Below the pieces are notes generated by a model that did not search any database, was not told the DNA's origin, and saw only the letters and a program-made list of their open reading frames with translations. Shown piece by piece: positions 30,413 to 45,500 of a DNA stretch of 64,000 nt (its first letter is position 1; each line of letters starts with the position of its first letter). Made by a program: the position numbers and the translations under genes. Source of the stretch: Clytia hemisphaerica (Eukaryota; Cnidaria; Hydrozoa; Leptothecata; Clytiidae); the NCBI GenBank assembly GCA_902728285.1, contig CACVBU010000064.1, forward strand, positions 1,217,640-1,281,639, in the 5' to 3' direction.

Positions 30413-31384
30413 TGCAAGTACGTTCGAAGATGTTTAATAAAACAGCACCCGTGCCCAACTTATAACAGACCACTTTCAATAATTAAGAACTCGAAAAGTA
30501 AAATGTCTTTTATTGGCACTAACCATTTTGAAACTTTATGTTTTCCACAAACAATCTTTCATATACAGTTGATGAAAAAAAAATAATTTTCTTTATTTGA
30601 TATTAATGCAACTGTTCCATCTCCTTCCCAATGAACACACAGAAGCTAGAGTTTCAATAAAAAGGAATGATTTGTTTGTACAGCTAATGGCTAAGCAAAT
30701 ATTCAAGATTCGTCTTTACACATTCTAGGAAGATTGAGAGAGAAATATAGAGAGTATACATTTGTCTTTTATGATGCTGCAGTTAAAGAATAATATGATT
30801 TTATTGCGACACAAAGATAAATAACAATGTCATTACATCAACATAACGCTTAAAGTTATGCTTATAGTTTATAACTCGATAGCCCTGCCTTTTGATATTA
30901 AACTACGCAATCAGAAACGATAACCAATGTCAACAAAGCTGACAGTTAAGATAGGAAACAAGAACGGACATGTATCAAATATGACTTTGTTTTAATGGCC
31001 TGAAATTTGAGACATATTCAATGTAAAAGGAGAGATATGTTGCGAAATCGGATAGAAATTCACTTCTCATTAACATACATGATTTTCAATCAGAATTGTA
31101 GTGGCTAGAAAACAAAACAAAAGACGTCTATTTTAATGATGACAGAATTCAGTTTACATTTGCAAATAAATGTGAAAAGTCATGCTTAGTTTAACAACAG
31201 TTGGAGAACCATCCTAGAATGAACACTCTTTCGATGGATAACATTAAATAAAAACGATTGCGTCTTGCCACAAAAATACCTTGCGGCAGAGTCTGACATG
31301 CGTGCTCTTTCGATGGTTTGACATTGAAGGGAAAAATTTATTGGAAACTGCTCATTAAAAGAACACGTTTCAAAAACGTTGTTC
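30413..31384. other. 5' flank of the GPCR gene
   Basis: No gene is seen. The interval should contain the receptor promoter, but no TATA or other motif can be singled out. The first diverged satellite-like strings appear after about 31200. Confidence 0.35.
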
Positions 31385-34300
31385 ATAGAAAGTCGTAGCA
31401 CCGTTTTCGCACTGAAGTGACTAACACAGTGCAGCAAAAAAAAGTTATCTGCATTATAAGAATAAGTTTGAAACACCACAATTCATAAAAATCATAGCAC
31501 CGTTTTCACACCAAAGTGATTAACGCAATGAAGCAAATAAAACCTTCCACATGAGAAGAAGTTTGAGAAAAATCATGAATCATAAATTATTAAAGCACCG
31601 TTTATACACTGAATTGATTAACACAGTGAAGAAAAATAAGTTATCTGCATTATAGGAACAAATTTGCAACAACGTAATTCATTAAATATTATAGCACCGT
31701 TTTCACACCGAAGTGATTAACACAGTGGAAAATAGATTATCTGCATAATAAGAACAAGTTTGAAACAACGTGATTACTAAAAAAATATTATAGCACCGTT
31801 TTCACACTGAAGTGATTGACACGATGAAGAAAGAAATTAAAGCTGTCTGCATTATAAGGGGAAGTTTAAGAAATTATTTATATTATGAAATATCATAGCA
31901 CCGTTTTCACACTGAATTGATTAACACAGTGGAAAATAAATCATCTGCATTATAAGAACAAGTTTGAAACAAAGTAATTCATAAAATATCATAGCACTGT
32001 TTTCACACTGAAGTGATTCAAACAGTGAGGCAAAAAAAATAAAAGCTGTCTGCATTATAGGGGAAGTTTAAGAAATTCTGTAAATTACAAAATATGATAG
32101 CACCGTTATCACACTAAAAGTGATTAACACAGTAAGGGAAAAAAAAGTTATCTGCATTATATGAACAAGTTTGAAACAACGTAATTCATTAAATATTATA
32201 GCACCGTTTTCACACTGAAGTGATTAACACAGTGAAGCAAAAAAAACTCATCTGCATTATAAGAACAACTTTGAAACAACGTAATTCATAAAATTTCATA
32301 GCACCGTTTTCATAATCCGAAGTGATTAACACAGTGGAAAATAAATTATCTGCATTATAAGAACAATTTTGAAACCACTTAATTCCTAAAAAATATTATA
32401 GCCCTGTTTTCACACTGAAGTGATTAACACAGTGAGGCAAAAAAAATCAAAGCTGTCTGCATTATAGGGGAAGTTTAAGAAATTCTGTAAATTACAAAAT
32501 ATGATAGCACCGTTATCACACTGAAGTAATTAACACAGTGAGGCAAAAAAAGTTATCTGCATTATATGAACAAATTTGAAACAACGTAATTCATTAAATA
32601 TTATAGCACCGTTTCCACACTGAAGTGATTAACACAGTGAAGCAAAAAAAACTCATCTGCATTATAAGAACAAGTTTGAAACAACGTAATTCATAAAATA
32701 TCATAGCACCGTTTTCACACCGAAGTGATTAACACAGTGGAAAATCAATTATCTGCATAATAAGAACAAGTTTGAAACGACTTAATTCCTAAAAAATATT
32801 ATAGCAACGTTTTCACACTGAAGTGATTAACACGGTGAAGAAAAAATTAAAGCTGTCTGCATTATTAGGGTAAGAAAAAGAAAATACATTTAAATTATAA
32901 AATATCATAGCACCGTTTTCACACTGAAGTGATTAGCACAGTGGAAAATAAATCATCTGCATTATAAGAACAAGTTTGAAACAACCTAATTCATAAAATA
33001 TCATAGCACTGTTTTCACACTGAAGTGATTAACACAGTGAGGCAAAAAAAATAAAAGCTGTCTGCATTTTAGGGGAAGTTTAAAAAATTCTGTAAATTAC
33101 AAAATATGATAGCACCGTTATCACACTGAAGTGATTAACACAGTAAGGGAAAAAAAGTTATCTGCATTATATGAACAAGTTTGAAACAACGTAATTCATC
33201 AAATATTATAGCACCATTTTCACACTGAAGTGATTAACACGGTGAAGAAAAAAATTAAAGCTGTCTGCATTATTAGGGGAAGTTTAAGAAATTCTTTCAA
33301 TCATAAAATATGTTAGCACCGTTTTCACACTGAAGTGATTAACACAGTGAGGCAAAAAAAGCTATCTGCATTATAGGAACATGTTTGAAACAACGCAATT
33401 CATTAAATATTATAGCATTGTTTTCACACTGAAGTGATTAACACAGTGAGGCAAAAAAAAGCTATCTGCATTATAGGAACAAGTTTGAAACAAAGTAATT
33501 CATTAAATATTATAGCACTGTTTTCACACTGAAGTGATTAACACAGTGAGGCAAAAAAAATAAAAGCTGTCTGCATTATAGGGGAAGTTTAAGAAATTCT
33601 GTAAATTACAAAATATGAAAGCACCGTTATCACACTGAAGTGATTAACACAGTAAGGGAAAAAAAAGTTATCTGCATTATATGAACAAGTTTGAAACAAC
33701 GTAATTCATTAAATATTATAGCACTGTTTTCACACTGAAGTGATTAACACAGTGAGGCAAAAAAAAGCTATCTGCATTATAGGAACATGTTTGAAACAAA
33801 GTAATTCATTAAATATTATAGCACTGTTTTCACACTGAAGTGATTAACACAGTAAGGGAAAAAAAAGTTATCTGCATTATATGAACAAGTTTGAAACAAC
33901 GTAATTCATTAAATATTATAGCACTGTTTTCACACTGAAGTGATTAACACAGTGAGGCAAAAAAAAGCTATCTGCATTATAGGAACATGTTTGAAACAAA
34001 GTAATTCATTAAATATTATAGCACCGTTTTCACACTGAAGTGATTAACACAGTGAGGCAAAAAAAAGCTATCTGCATTATAGGAACATGTTTGAAACAAA
34101 GTAATTCATTAAATATTATAGCACTGTTTTCATAATGAAGTGATTAACACAGTGAGGCAAAAAAAATAAAAGTTGTCTGCATTATAGGGGAAGTTTAAGA
34201 AATTCTGTAAAGTACAAAATATGATAGCACAGTTTTCACACTGAAGTGATTAACACAGTGAAGCAAAAACAATAAAAGCTGTCTGCATTATAGAAACAAG

Positions 34301-34553
34301 TTTGAAACAACGTAATTTCTAAAAAATATTATATCACCGTTCTCACACTGAAGTGATTAACACTGTAAAGCAAAAATAAATTATCAATTAAGTTTGAAAC
34401 AACGTAATTCATAAAAAATATTATAGCACCGTTTTCACACTGAAGTGATTAACACAGTGCAGCAAAAATAAATTATCTGCATTATAGGAACAGTTTGAAA
34501 CAACGTAATTCATTAAATATCATAGCACCGTTTTCACACTAAAGTAATTAACT
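31385..34553. repeat. Satellite array, about 32 units of about 100 bp
   Basis: Each unit contains the core agcaccgttttcacactgaa, then gtgattaacacagtg, an A-rich run and atctgcattata. Unit starts recur about every 100 bp from 31395 to 34525. Two sub-types alternate: one with gctgtctgcattataggggaa and one with tatctgcattat(a/g)gaac. Groups of units therefore form a higher-order pattern, clearest at 33000-34200. Within the core, CACTGT...ACACAGTG can form a small stem. No coding. It lies upstream of the GPCR. Confidence 0.95.
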
Positions 34554-35166
34554 CGGCAATTCTAAAAAAACTAATTAAAAGCTTGCGATATAGAAATTCC
34601 TGACTTGGCGGAGAAGTCAATTATTAAAGTAAAAAGTTACATCACTTCAAAGAATGCTCAAAAAGACAATTTTTTCATATTACCTTGAAAGATTTTTTAC
34701 AATTTCTACACATAAGTGTCTGACATCAAGTTGTATGGAAGGGAAGATTTGGAAAAAATCATCCATCAAAATTTATTTTACAAATCTAAACTAGTCAGTT
34801 GAGCTTCAGCATTCCATCGATTCTGTAACATATGAACTAGTTCACAACAGAAGATTTAAAAAAATGAAAGACGTGCAACCCTTACAAGGGATTGTCTCAG
34901 TCTATTGAGCTTATTCGAAACTAGAAATCTCATTTGTGACGATTATCTGAAATTGACCATGATGTTGAACACAGCTAAACCGAATTAGTGAAAAGGTATT
35001 GATGAAATACATGATTTTTCTATAAGAAATTAGCCAAAGCCTAGGAATGAATTAAGAACAGTCCCCAGCCTCCTATTTCAGAAATTACAAATAGAGTACT
35101 GATTTTAATAGATTTTAAACCCATCTTAAATTTTTAAGTAAAGAAACTCAGCGTATTACGAACATT
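34554..35166. other. Intergenic, no feature seen
   Basis: AT-rich, with no ORF or repeat end. Confidence 0.35.
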
Positions 35167-35429
35167 GGGCTCTTCCAGAAAAAATCCGTTCATGGGGGGT
35201 GGAGGATGGATTTTCCAGGGGTATTGAAAAAATACCAAAAAATTGCAATGTCCAGGGGGTAAATTCCAATGTCCAGGGGTAATTTTTTGTGTCCACGGGG
35301 TTGATTTGATGTTTGTCCAGGGGTATAACCCGTGTCCAGGGGGTTAAAAATCAAAATGTCCAGGGGTAATTCATGAAAAAAATAATATATCCTCCACCCC
35401 CCATGAACGGATTTTTTCTGGAAGAGCCC
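35167..35429. mobile_element. MITE with about 40-bp TIRs and ATT target duplication
   Basis: The TIR starts GGGCTCTTCCAGAAAAAATC and continues cgttcatggggggtgg; the right end is the complement. ATT is present on both sides. The interior holds six degenerate copies of tgtccaggggtaa. No ORF. Confidence 0.85.
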
Positions 35430-36539
35430 ATTGTATTAAGAAAATTTCAAAAAGTTAAGAGCAGCCCAGCCTGAGACAACATTTACTGGTTCTTATAAAA
35501 ACAGAGTGTAATTTGATTGGTAAAAATCGATCAAATTTCTTTGCTTTTTTCTAATGAGATAATTTCTTATCATTATTTGAACATGTCAGAAGACTAGGGT
35601 TAGCGGTGTCGTCACTCACCGAGGGCTAAATAGCCTCCCTTGCTAAAAGGCTGATATTTATTGATGACACTAAAACTAATGCTGAAACATTTTCTAGTAT
35701 TAAGAAAATTAAAACAAGTTTTAAGTAAAATATTCGATAAAGATCAACATTATAAAGTTGACATTACCAAGGAATAAAAGAAACCAGAGGATATAAAGTG
35801 TGTTCGTTAAAAAAAATGGAACGGTATTGATATGAGTGAAAATTTTATTTCCTTTTAAGAACCCACCGTTAATTACCTTTGGAAATGAAGTATTTTTTTA
35901 TTTATTACAAAAACATTCTATTTTATATCAAATCAGATACCTTTTTTTCCGGACAATAAAACAACTATAAAACAAAAAAAATAAAAACTTAACAAAATTC
36001 AATTTGTAATTTGCAATATATTGCAAAAATTATTCTTTTCATTCATATTCGAAAATCTAAAATCACTAGTATAATATAACAATTATAAATTAACTACTTA
36101 ATCAACTAATAAAAAAATGTTGTACAATATATATATAAATACTTTAAAAATTAAAAATATTTACAACCTTCTCTCAAGTAAGTGTTCTACTACAGTTTAA
36201 AAATTTTTAAAAGATAATACAGTAAAGTTTGACCGAAAAGCTAGAGGATACAAGCTACAAGTTTGTATTGTAGTAATGCTCTTTGTAGACAAAACGTGAC
36301 ATGTAAAAAACATCTGAAAACAATTTATAAAAAAGCAATTCAAATTTTGCTTAAAAAGTATATTATATTTTGGTTGGAGCTGATTAGCTGAGTAAAGGTC
36401 ATTGGTCCTTATCATAAACGATGGTATGGAATACATAGAAAACATTACTTAGACTTAGGTAATTAAGCTATATGACAAAGTGAATATTTATAATTGAATG
36501 TCCAAAGTATTTTCCAAATGTTCCAATGTCCCAAAAGGC
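35430..36539. other. 3' flank of the SPATA6-like gene
   Basis: Very AT-rich, without ORFs. The 3' untranslated region of the minus-strand SPATA6-like gene must begin at 36539 and run leftward. Several aataaa-type strings occur, but none can be chosen as the polyadenylation signal. Confidence 0.35.
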
Positions 36540-39500
36540 TTATGGAGAAGTATGACCGTGATAGCTTTGTAAGGTATCGTCGTAGAGTTCTTTATATTTC
36601 TGTCTTAAACTGGCATCGAATACTTCCCGTCGGCTACGACGATCGACAGAAAAACATTGGCTTCTCCAGTTCTCCGAGCCTCCGATAGGTGTAACAGCAC
36701 TAAAAATTTAGTAATGGAATTCAATTAGTAAAGCAGAGACATTTGAAGGAAAAATAGAATTGCATCTGACATATTTCTTCGTTGTATGATCACCATCATA
36801 ATTTGATTAATTTAAGGGCAGACACTTTTAAAACGAAACCTCTGGGGGTGTTTTATTGATTAAACCAAGGAACAAGTATGCAAAATTTCAATCAAATCAG
36901 ACAATTTTTAAAGACTCCAGCGTGCCCCAAAGTTTTTGGCTCCGTGTTGAGACTAAAACTCGTGACCTCGCCCCTAAAAATCTAAATTCTGAATCCTCCC
37001 ATTATTGATGTCTCCAGCCTGTACCAAAGTTTTGAGGTGACAGACAGACAGATACACAGACATTCTCTGATTCTAGCTCAACTGAAGTTGAGAATGAGTC
37101 ATGTTTTAACTGTGACGGGAAGTTGCGATCAACTCCTCATGCTTTACCCGCTAGCTGTGACAGGGGTGTTGTTTTATCTTCAATGTTTGATTTATAACCC
37201 GTTTACTATTCAACTATACCCCTGTGTCACAGACCCGCTGGGAGCCCAACCCCACTGGAAAGATTGACAAAAATTTTGACCCTGGTGGGAAAATGCCTTA
37301 GAATTTCACCCCCATTCGAAATTCAATCTTTAAAAATTGCACTTCAAAACAATCGCCACTGAATTTTTTAACCTTGGAACAAAGTAATTTCTATCCCAAT
37401 TGGGATTTCAATAGTAATTTTTATCCCCACTGAGAAAAAAAGTTCCACCGGGGCTGTGAGACAGGTGTGTTAAACTGAATCGTCAATGACTTTTACTCAA
37501 AATTTCTTTCCAGCATTGCAAAGCAATGAAAATGAAGTGCTTTTAAAATACCATGATCTACCATTTTTAGTTTTCCCAAAATAACAATTGAAAATGGAGT
37601 CTGCCTAAAAATTATGTAGACACTTTAGTTTTTTAACTATTTCTCAGCACCCACACATGCTTTGTTATACAGTTATGCACCGTTGGAAAATTATTTACGA
37701 GGATAATATTGTAAAAAATAGATTATTTTTATAAAACCGAAAATCAAAGACGATGAAGAATAAATATTAACAAGCAACATGCTGAATTGACCGGCCTGAT
37801 AAAGCAAAAGATAACATCTAATGACACAAAGTCCGAGATCTAGCTCAAATTTGCCAAAAGATTGTTGAAATCTGGAACTAGCATTTTGAGAATTAAAATT
37901 TCCCATCGTTGTCTAAAAAGTCAGGAAAAAGTAATGAGACGATTGTACCTGAAGTCCGAAAAACCTAATTATTGGGCAATTTTTGGCCCAAATTTGCCAA
38001 AAATATTCTCGAAAATCGAGTTCCGTAAGATTTTTAACATAACCATTTTACATCTTTGTGTAAAAAATCAGAAAAAAATGCCAAGCAAATCACAAAAAAA
38101 TGATACTTTTCCATAAAAATGAAAAAAGGGAATTTCCCCAAATATAAAAATCCGATTTTCAAAGTCAAAATTTTTTTCAAGAAAAATGGTTTCTGTCGCT
38201 TTTTAAAGATCATTGCCTTTTGTCTTGGTACAAAAAAGCTAATCAATTTCACACAAAGCCCAAATCCCTATTTTTAGACACTTTTTGGCCTCATTTGCCC
38301 AAAAAATCGATTTCAGAAAATCGGGCTCCGTCATTTTTTGGGTACTGTCATTTTGCATCAATATGCAAAAAATCAGAAAAAACTAATGGGCTGGTAACGA
38401 ACTGACATACGAACAAAGGTTAATCTAAAGGACCTCCCAAGATAAGGTCCAAATTAAATTAAGAATTTTTCTACTGGTACAAAAAACATGACATGACACT
38501 AGTGCTGTAGTTTTTTATCTAAGAAAGATACGAAAATATGAACATTGACTCGAGATCAACGACGTTTCAATATTCTAAAAAAGAGTTATTTGAGCTGGTA
38601 GATAAATAATTCAACTTCATTATCTATATTTTTTCTTCTTCAATATTTTATTCTATAGAAAATTTTTCAATCTTTTATATAATTCTCCTCGAAAATATTT
38701 TACCAACGGTGTATAACTTTGTAACATAGCATAAATGGGTACAGAGAGATTCGTTGAAAAAGGGTCCACATTTTGAGACGGACTTTAAGGTACTATTTTA
38801 AGAGCACCTGAGAGCAGTAGCGTGGTGGTAGGGGGGTCAGGGGCCCCCAGCGGCCGATTTTTGGGGGTTCTCCGAAAGACAAGGGGTGCAAAAAGGCGCC
38901 TCTGATTTCATCTAACTTTGGCGCCCCTCTCTTTTTTACTTGTAGTAGTTTTAAGTCAAAAAGAGAAAAAACAAAAAAAAGCCAAAAACTTTCGTGCTTG
39001 CTTTGCTCGTGTGATGTTTACAAACATATTTCACTTTTAATAAGAGGCGCCAAAATCCAAACTTTTAAAAATGCCTCACCAGGTCTTGTCGACCGAGCAC
39101 GCTACTATGTTGAGAGTATATACAAATGTTGGGAAGAAGGAGAAAAATAGATACCTTCTTGAAGGTAGACTCCTTCTTCTACTCGACGTACTCTTTGGAC
39201 TGTATTGTAATCCTCTTCCATCGTACTCGATATCTTCAGATTCAGATTCCTCACTTGACAATTCGTATTGCTGAAAGTAAAATTAATAAATCATAGAAAG
39301 TTGATGCAAAAAATGAACTAATAAAGTGAATTTTTTAATTTCATTTCCTAAGGAAATCCAAGAAAAAATGAAAATTTCGCGTTTACCATTATCTAAAAAA
39401 ATTTAAATTTTGATCAAAAGCTCTGAGATTGAAGTAAAAAAGTAAAATCAGGTAGTTACGGCTTCCTCCATCGAGTGAGCCCTAAAAAGTGTCTGTCTGT

Positions 39501-42500
39501 CTAGCTCGTTGGCTATAACAAGTGATACTTTTAATGATCTACCTGGGTTAATCAACAGAAAAACATTGAATTCAAAATCAGAAAAAGCGATTGAATCAAT
39601 CACTGGTAAGCTGGTAACTTGCTGGTAATTGGAAGTGTGATCATATTAAAGAATCAAATTTTAAAAAATATAAATTTTTCATGCAAAAAAACACATCAAA
39701 TTTGATTATTTCGTGAGAGATTTCGGCATATGTTTATAAATAGTGCAATTCCTATTATAACTAAGATTTCATTGTTTTAAACTGAAAAAAAGAATTTTAG
39801 GAGAATCTGCCTCAGCTTCTATTTACGTATGATGGTACACTACTTTTATACCAAAGATTAGAAAAAAATAATGATTGAATTTCGCAAAAAGGTGAAAAAC
39901 CCGTTTTTGAAAAAAAAGAAGGGTTTACAGTTACAAATCTTTGTGAAAAACATCAGATTGGTTGGATTAACCCGACACGAGGATAGTTGATAATTGCTTA
40001 TCATAACAGATCAAACTTTGGCTCGAGAAAAGCTAGTAACTAACCCGGGGTTGGGGTTACTTAGGCAAGTGAAGGGTACGGGTATGTGGCGCCCATGAGG
40101 GTGCCTTTTTTGGGACCTTAAAGTCACTGTAAGGGTTGGAAAACTACAAAATCAAATTTCAGTCCAACTAAGGTATGGAAAAAGGGGAAATAATAAGTTT
40201 TGCTCCTTGAAAGATTAAAATTTGGTCAAATTAATCCCATTAAGGGTCGTAGAAATCGCAAAATTTTCCTCTTTTTTCCTTTTTAGTCCCGCTAAGGGTC
40301 CCAGGGTCGAAAGTCGGACGGTAAATACCCTTCAGCTCACAACCCTAGTACCCCCCGGGGTGACTAACTTACTAACGAATGAACACTGGTTAATTTATAA
40401 AGCCTACAGGTAGGTCCGAGAATAATTCAACAGGAACAAGTGATACCTTCATGGATCTACCTGGTTATAAAATGAATAATAGACATTTTGTTAGAAACAA
40501 AAGAAAAAAAACGAACACATTTTTCAAAATTCAAAACCATTTTAAATCTCATTTGCAAATCAATGAAAGAAAGAAAGCTTAAAACTTAATTTGTTGTCCC
40601 TTCAGGCCCTCAAAAACCTTTTTAATTGACATGTGCTTATAAAAAAGGCAAAAAACGAGAAATTCTCTTGTTAATTTTCAAAATCGTAAAAAAGGATTAT
40701 CTTTAAAGTTGTTAAACATGATCTTTTTTTTTCATACCGTGAAATTCGATCACACTTCAAGCTGCTATTTTGTGTGCACAGATCGAAAGATGTAAATTCA
40801 ATTTAAAACTCTGTCTACTCAATTTCAATAAATGGAATATCAATCATCAAAATGTTCACCTTATCTTCGATCAAATCTGTTCAAACATTTCTTTTGGGGT
40901 TATGTTATTAGGAATATTTACGGAACCTTCCAAGGTTAATTCAAAAAGTTCAACAACTCCTTAACTCGATAAGATTTATGGTCCCTTTAGTTAAATGATG
41001 GTTTGTAATATTTGGCATGTGGGATCCATCTATTGTCCAGAGCAAAATCCCACAATATTATTGCCTAACTATTTCAAAAGTCGAGATATTTAGGTTTTAA
41101 GTTTTTGGCTTTTAAGAAATGAAATGAAAACAATAGAATTTCAACGTAAGAACCGTGTAAGAACCCATTTTCAAAAAATTCAAATTTTGATATCTCGATT
41201 TTGGAAAATTGTCACACAAAATTTTTTCGAGGTTTTACTAAGGACCACAGAAGGTTCTGTAATCTTTAATACCTCAAACCATCTGATTACAGGAATGTGT
41301 GTGTTCGAGTTATGAAGAATCCTCTGTATATGATTAAAAATTCGAAGAGAAATTTCCAAACCCCCTTTTTGCCCCCCCCCCCTTTTCTTTAAAGAAGGGG
41401 TGCAAACTATGAAAAATTAACATCAATATAAATCGCAAATTTTATAAAATGTGTAAAAATGCCGATTTTAAGCCCCTTTTAGTTAATAATTGAATGGAGT
41501 ACGCAAATGAAAACCGTTGCCTGAAAATTACGAAAAATACAAAATAACCAAATCACAGCAAAAACAAAGCTCCTGATATGTTTTGATACCTTAAGTGGAT
41601 TAATTTTCGCGTGGACAAAATTTCGCGAATGGAAGATTGAAAATTTTCGCGTGGACTAAATTTCGCGATTTGGCCTGTTTTTTACCTAATTTCTTTCATT
41701 TTCCTAGGGGTTTTGGCAAAAATTGCAATTCTAAAAATTTCGCGTGGACAAAATTTCGCGAAAATGGCCAAAATACGCGAAAATCGTGAAAATTAATCCA
41801 CGCGAAAATTAATCCACTTAAGGTACATGGGGATGTTCATAATGTATAAAATTCCCTTCCGAGAGTTACCCCAAATTTGGAGTTTAGAAATCCAATGACA
41901 GAGACACAAAGACAGGGGTAACTCTACTCTGTACCAGACTCTTCTCGCTGACTGAAAAGATAACTCGAAGTTCGGTTAGGCAACTTTCCGTGTCTCAGAC
42001 ATTTTTACGCACATCTCTGAATGTCTCTGCGGTGGAGCATAGCTATTTTTAGCATCAATATAATGGTATCTTTTAATTTTCAAAAGAGCACTCCTACTTT
42101 TTAAGGATTTTGTACCAGAAACCTGGGACAAACCTGAGACACAGAATCTCGCTAACCGTAACATACCGACCTATGGCAAGTTTTTTTCAAAATATGACAA
42201 GCTACTTGCTGAATGGGCCTACCTGAAGATTGATGTAACAAGACAATAGAAAAATGAGAACAATAGTATAAAAATGCAGAATAATACGAGAACAACTCGA
42301 GAAATTCATTGAATTCATTGAATCCGGCGATTCTCGGCTGTTCTGGCGATTTTTATAAAGTTCCTGTACCAAAATCAGTTTCATTGAAAATTGAACCATA
42401 CTTAATCGTGGATATTCTTATAAATGATGTTAAGACATGAAACGAAAAAATCCAATGAAAATCTGCAAAAACGGAAATTTCCGGCTTTTTTGACCGGAAA

Positions 42501-45500
42501 AAACATTTTCTCAAAAATCGAACTCGGTCATGTTTTGAGCATTGCGAATACGCATCATTCTGCAAAAAATCAGAGAAAAATAAGGATGAAAATTCGAGAA
42601 AATGTCAAAAAGACGGTTTTTCAAAAAACTCCCGTGGCGGCGGGGTGGTACAGGCTAGGGTAACTCTAGGATATACACAACGAGTTTCCTTCAAAAGGGG
42701 ATGCGTGCAGCCTAAGCAAAAACTTACTGGTTCTCATTAAAGAACGCGTGCATTTTAAACATTCTAAAAAAACACTTTTTTGGTCAAAAACGTTAAAGAA
42801 ACCGAAAAAGCTGCCTGGTATATCACGAAAATATCATTTTTAAGGTGGCTAAATGGTGGCTGAAAAACTGCTGACTTGACAAAAATATCAATAATTTCCA
42901 ATATTATCGAGAAACTACATGAGATTCAAGGCAATTTCTTTTGTCGAATCGGCAGCCTATTAGGAGCATTATAATATAAACAAGCAACATGCTGAATGGA
43001 GCTACCTGATGATGAAAGTTAGATAGCAATGCGAAAAGAAAAATGAAAAAAACCAGTCAGAAAATATAGCGTTTAGCGAAAATACACAACACAATAAATT
43101 CATCATTGATTGTTTATGGGGGAGAGGGAAGGATTGTAGGGAAAAAATAAATAGGAAGTTCTGGTTGCAAAAATCAGTTTTATTGACAATTGAATCATGC
43201 TTAATGGTGAGCATTGTTATCAATAATGTTTTTGTGTGAAAAACATACCAATGAAAATCTGCAAAACGGCGATTTCCAGCATTTTCAAACGGAAAAAAAT
43301 TTTTCTCAAAAATCGAACTCGGCCATTTTTTGAGCATTGCGAATACGCATCTTTCTGCAAAAAATCAGAAAAAACTAAAAATGAAAATTCGGGAAAAAGT
43401 CAAAAAAACCGGTTTTTCCGGCATATTTCCGGCATTTCCGGCCGGAAAAAAATGGTTTTCGAAAATCGGGCTCCGTCACATTTTAGGTATTGTCATATTG
43501 CATCAGTGTGCAAAATTTCATAAAAATATATAAAGTACAGCTCGAGAAATTCAAGAAATACCGTTTTCCCGGCGAAAAAAGGTTGTTCCTGCGACTTTTA
43601 AAATAGTTCCGGCTTCAAAATCAATTTTATTGAAAATTTAAACATGCTTGATGGTGGGCATTGCTATTTATGATGTTTTTGAATGAAAAAACAACCAATT
43701 GTAAGGAAAAAGTCCAATGAAAATCTAGAAAAACGGCGTTTCCGGCATATTTCAGGCATTTTTCGCCGGAAAAATTTTTTTCTCAAAAATCGGACTCGGC
43801 TATGTTTCGGGCATTGTTAATACGCATCTTTGAGCAAAAAATCAGAAAAAACTAATGATAAATTAAAATCTCGAGAAAATGCCAAAAAAACACTTTTTCC
43901 GGCATATTTCCGGTATTTTCGGCCGGAAATAATTTCTTTTCGAAAATCGGTCTCCGTCACAATTTAGGTATTGACATTTTGCATCAGTGTGCAAAATTTC
44001 ATGAAAAATTATAAAGTACAGCTCAAGAAATTCAAGAAATACCGTTTTTCCGGCGAAAATCGGCTGTTCCGGCGATTTTTAGAAAATTCCGGCTTCATAA
44101 ATCAATTTTATTGAAAATTGAAACATGCTTGATGGTGGGCATTGCTATTAATAATGTTTTTGAATAAAAAAACAACCAATTATATGGAAAAAGTCCAATG
44201 AAAATCAAGAAAAACGGCGATTTCCGGCATATTTCCGGCATTTTCGGCCGGAAAAAAAATTTTCTCAAAAATCGGACTCGGCCATGTTTTGGCTATTGTT
44301 AATACGCATCTTTGAGCAAAAAATCAGAAAAAACTAATGATAAAATCTCGAGAAAATGCCAAAAAACCAGTTTTTCCGGCATATTTCCGGCATTTTCGGG
44401 CGGAAAATTTTAGTTTTCCGAAATCGGGCTCCGTCACATTCTGGGAAAAAACTAATGAGCCAATCCCGAGAAAAGCTGGTAACAGACGGACGAACGGACG
44501 AACAGACGGACATCGGTTGATTTATAGGACCTCTACCCCACCGGGGTAGGTCCAAAAAAGTTTGCCCTGCTCTAAAGGGTGCCCTACGAACTAACACAAT
44601 TCACTATCTCGGTCGCTCGTCTAAAATAGAAAAATATCAATGAATTTTACAGGAAATACGCTTCCAAAAAATACTCTTGGGTACCTAATAGCCGGGGGGG
44701 GTTGGAAAAAATCTCTAAACTTAATAAGCGGGAAGATTGGAATGGAAAATTTTCGAGAAATTAATTAGCGCCCCCCCCGGCTATTAGGTACCCGAGAGTA
44801 AATGGAAAAGATAAAAGCTTACCAGAACGGAGTCATTCTTAATCATCAATTCTTTGATCCGGTTGTGTATACGTTCAGTCTCGTGTGCGTACGTATTTTT
44901 CTTTCTCGCGTTGGTCGTCTTGTAATCATCACCTCGTTGATGGAATAATTTCCGTTCAATTCTCTCTTCCGGAACTTCGTCATGTCTACGTTCGAGCTCC
45001 TCTTCTGAGGGTATTTCAAGGTTTTCATCATCGTCAGAAAGTGTAGTCACTATGGGATTACGCACGTGTTTCTCAACGTACGGCGTTGACGTAGGTAAGT
45101 TTTCGAAGAAAGCACTTTTGTTATTTTGGACTAAACTTTGTGAGATTTCGTTCACGTATTCTTTACGCTTTTCAGGAGATATTGAAGATGTTGTCGACTC
45201 TGAAGAAGGCGATTTGGTGTATTTACGTTGCAAACGATGTGCTAAGAATTGCTCGTTGCCGTAAACTGTTTTGTAAGCACTACAAAGGGTGCACGACTTC
45301 AAAGGGACGGCACAGCTTTTGCATATACCTAAGTGATCAAAGGAAGAAGGTGATGAATAATAAAAAATATTGGTTGGTCTTTAAGATATTAATCTTAAAT
45401 TAAGGTTGTGGGTACGATCTCCAGCCTGTTGCAGGTCATCCCAAAGATTCTCAAAATGATACTTGATGCCTTTGCTTGATGCTTAGCAACTAAGGAGACG

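Noticed and set aside
31385-34553. CRISPR-like array of regular repeats
   Set aside because: The whole 100-bp unit is repeated, with no unique spacers, in a eukaryotic setting; it is a satellite.
42424-43533. Overlapping small ORFs with similar peptides
   Set aside because: They arise from the tandem 450-bp units in an intron; frames differ between units and contain no domain.
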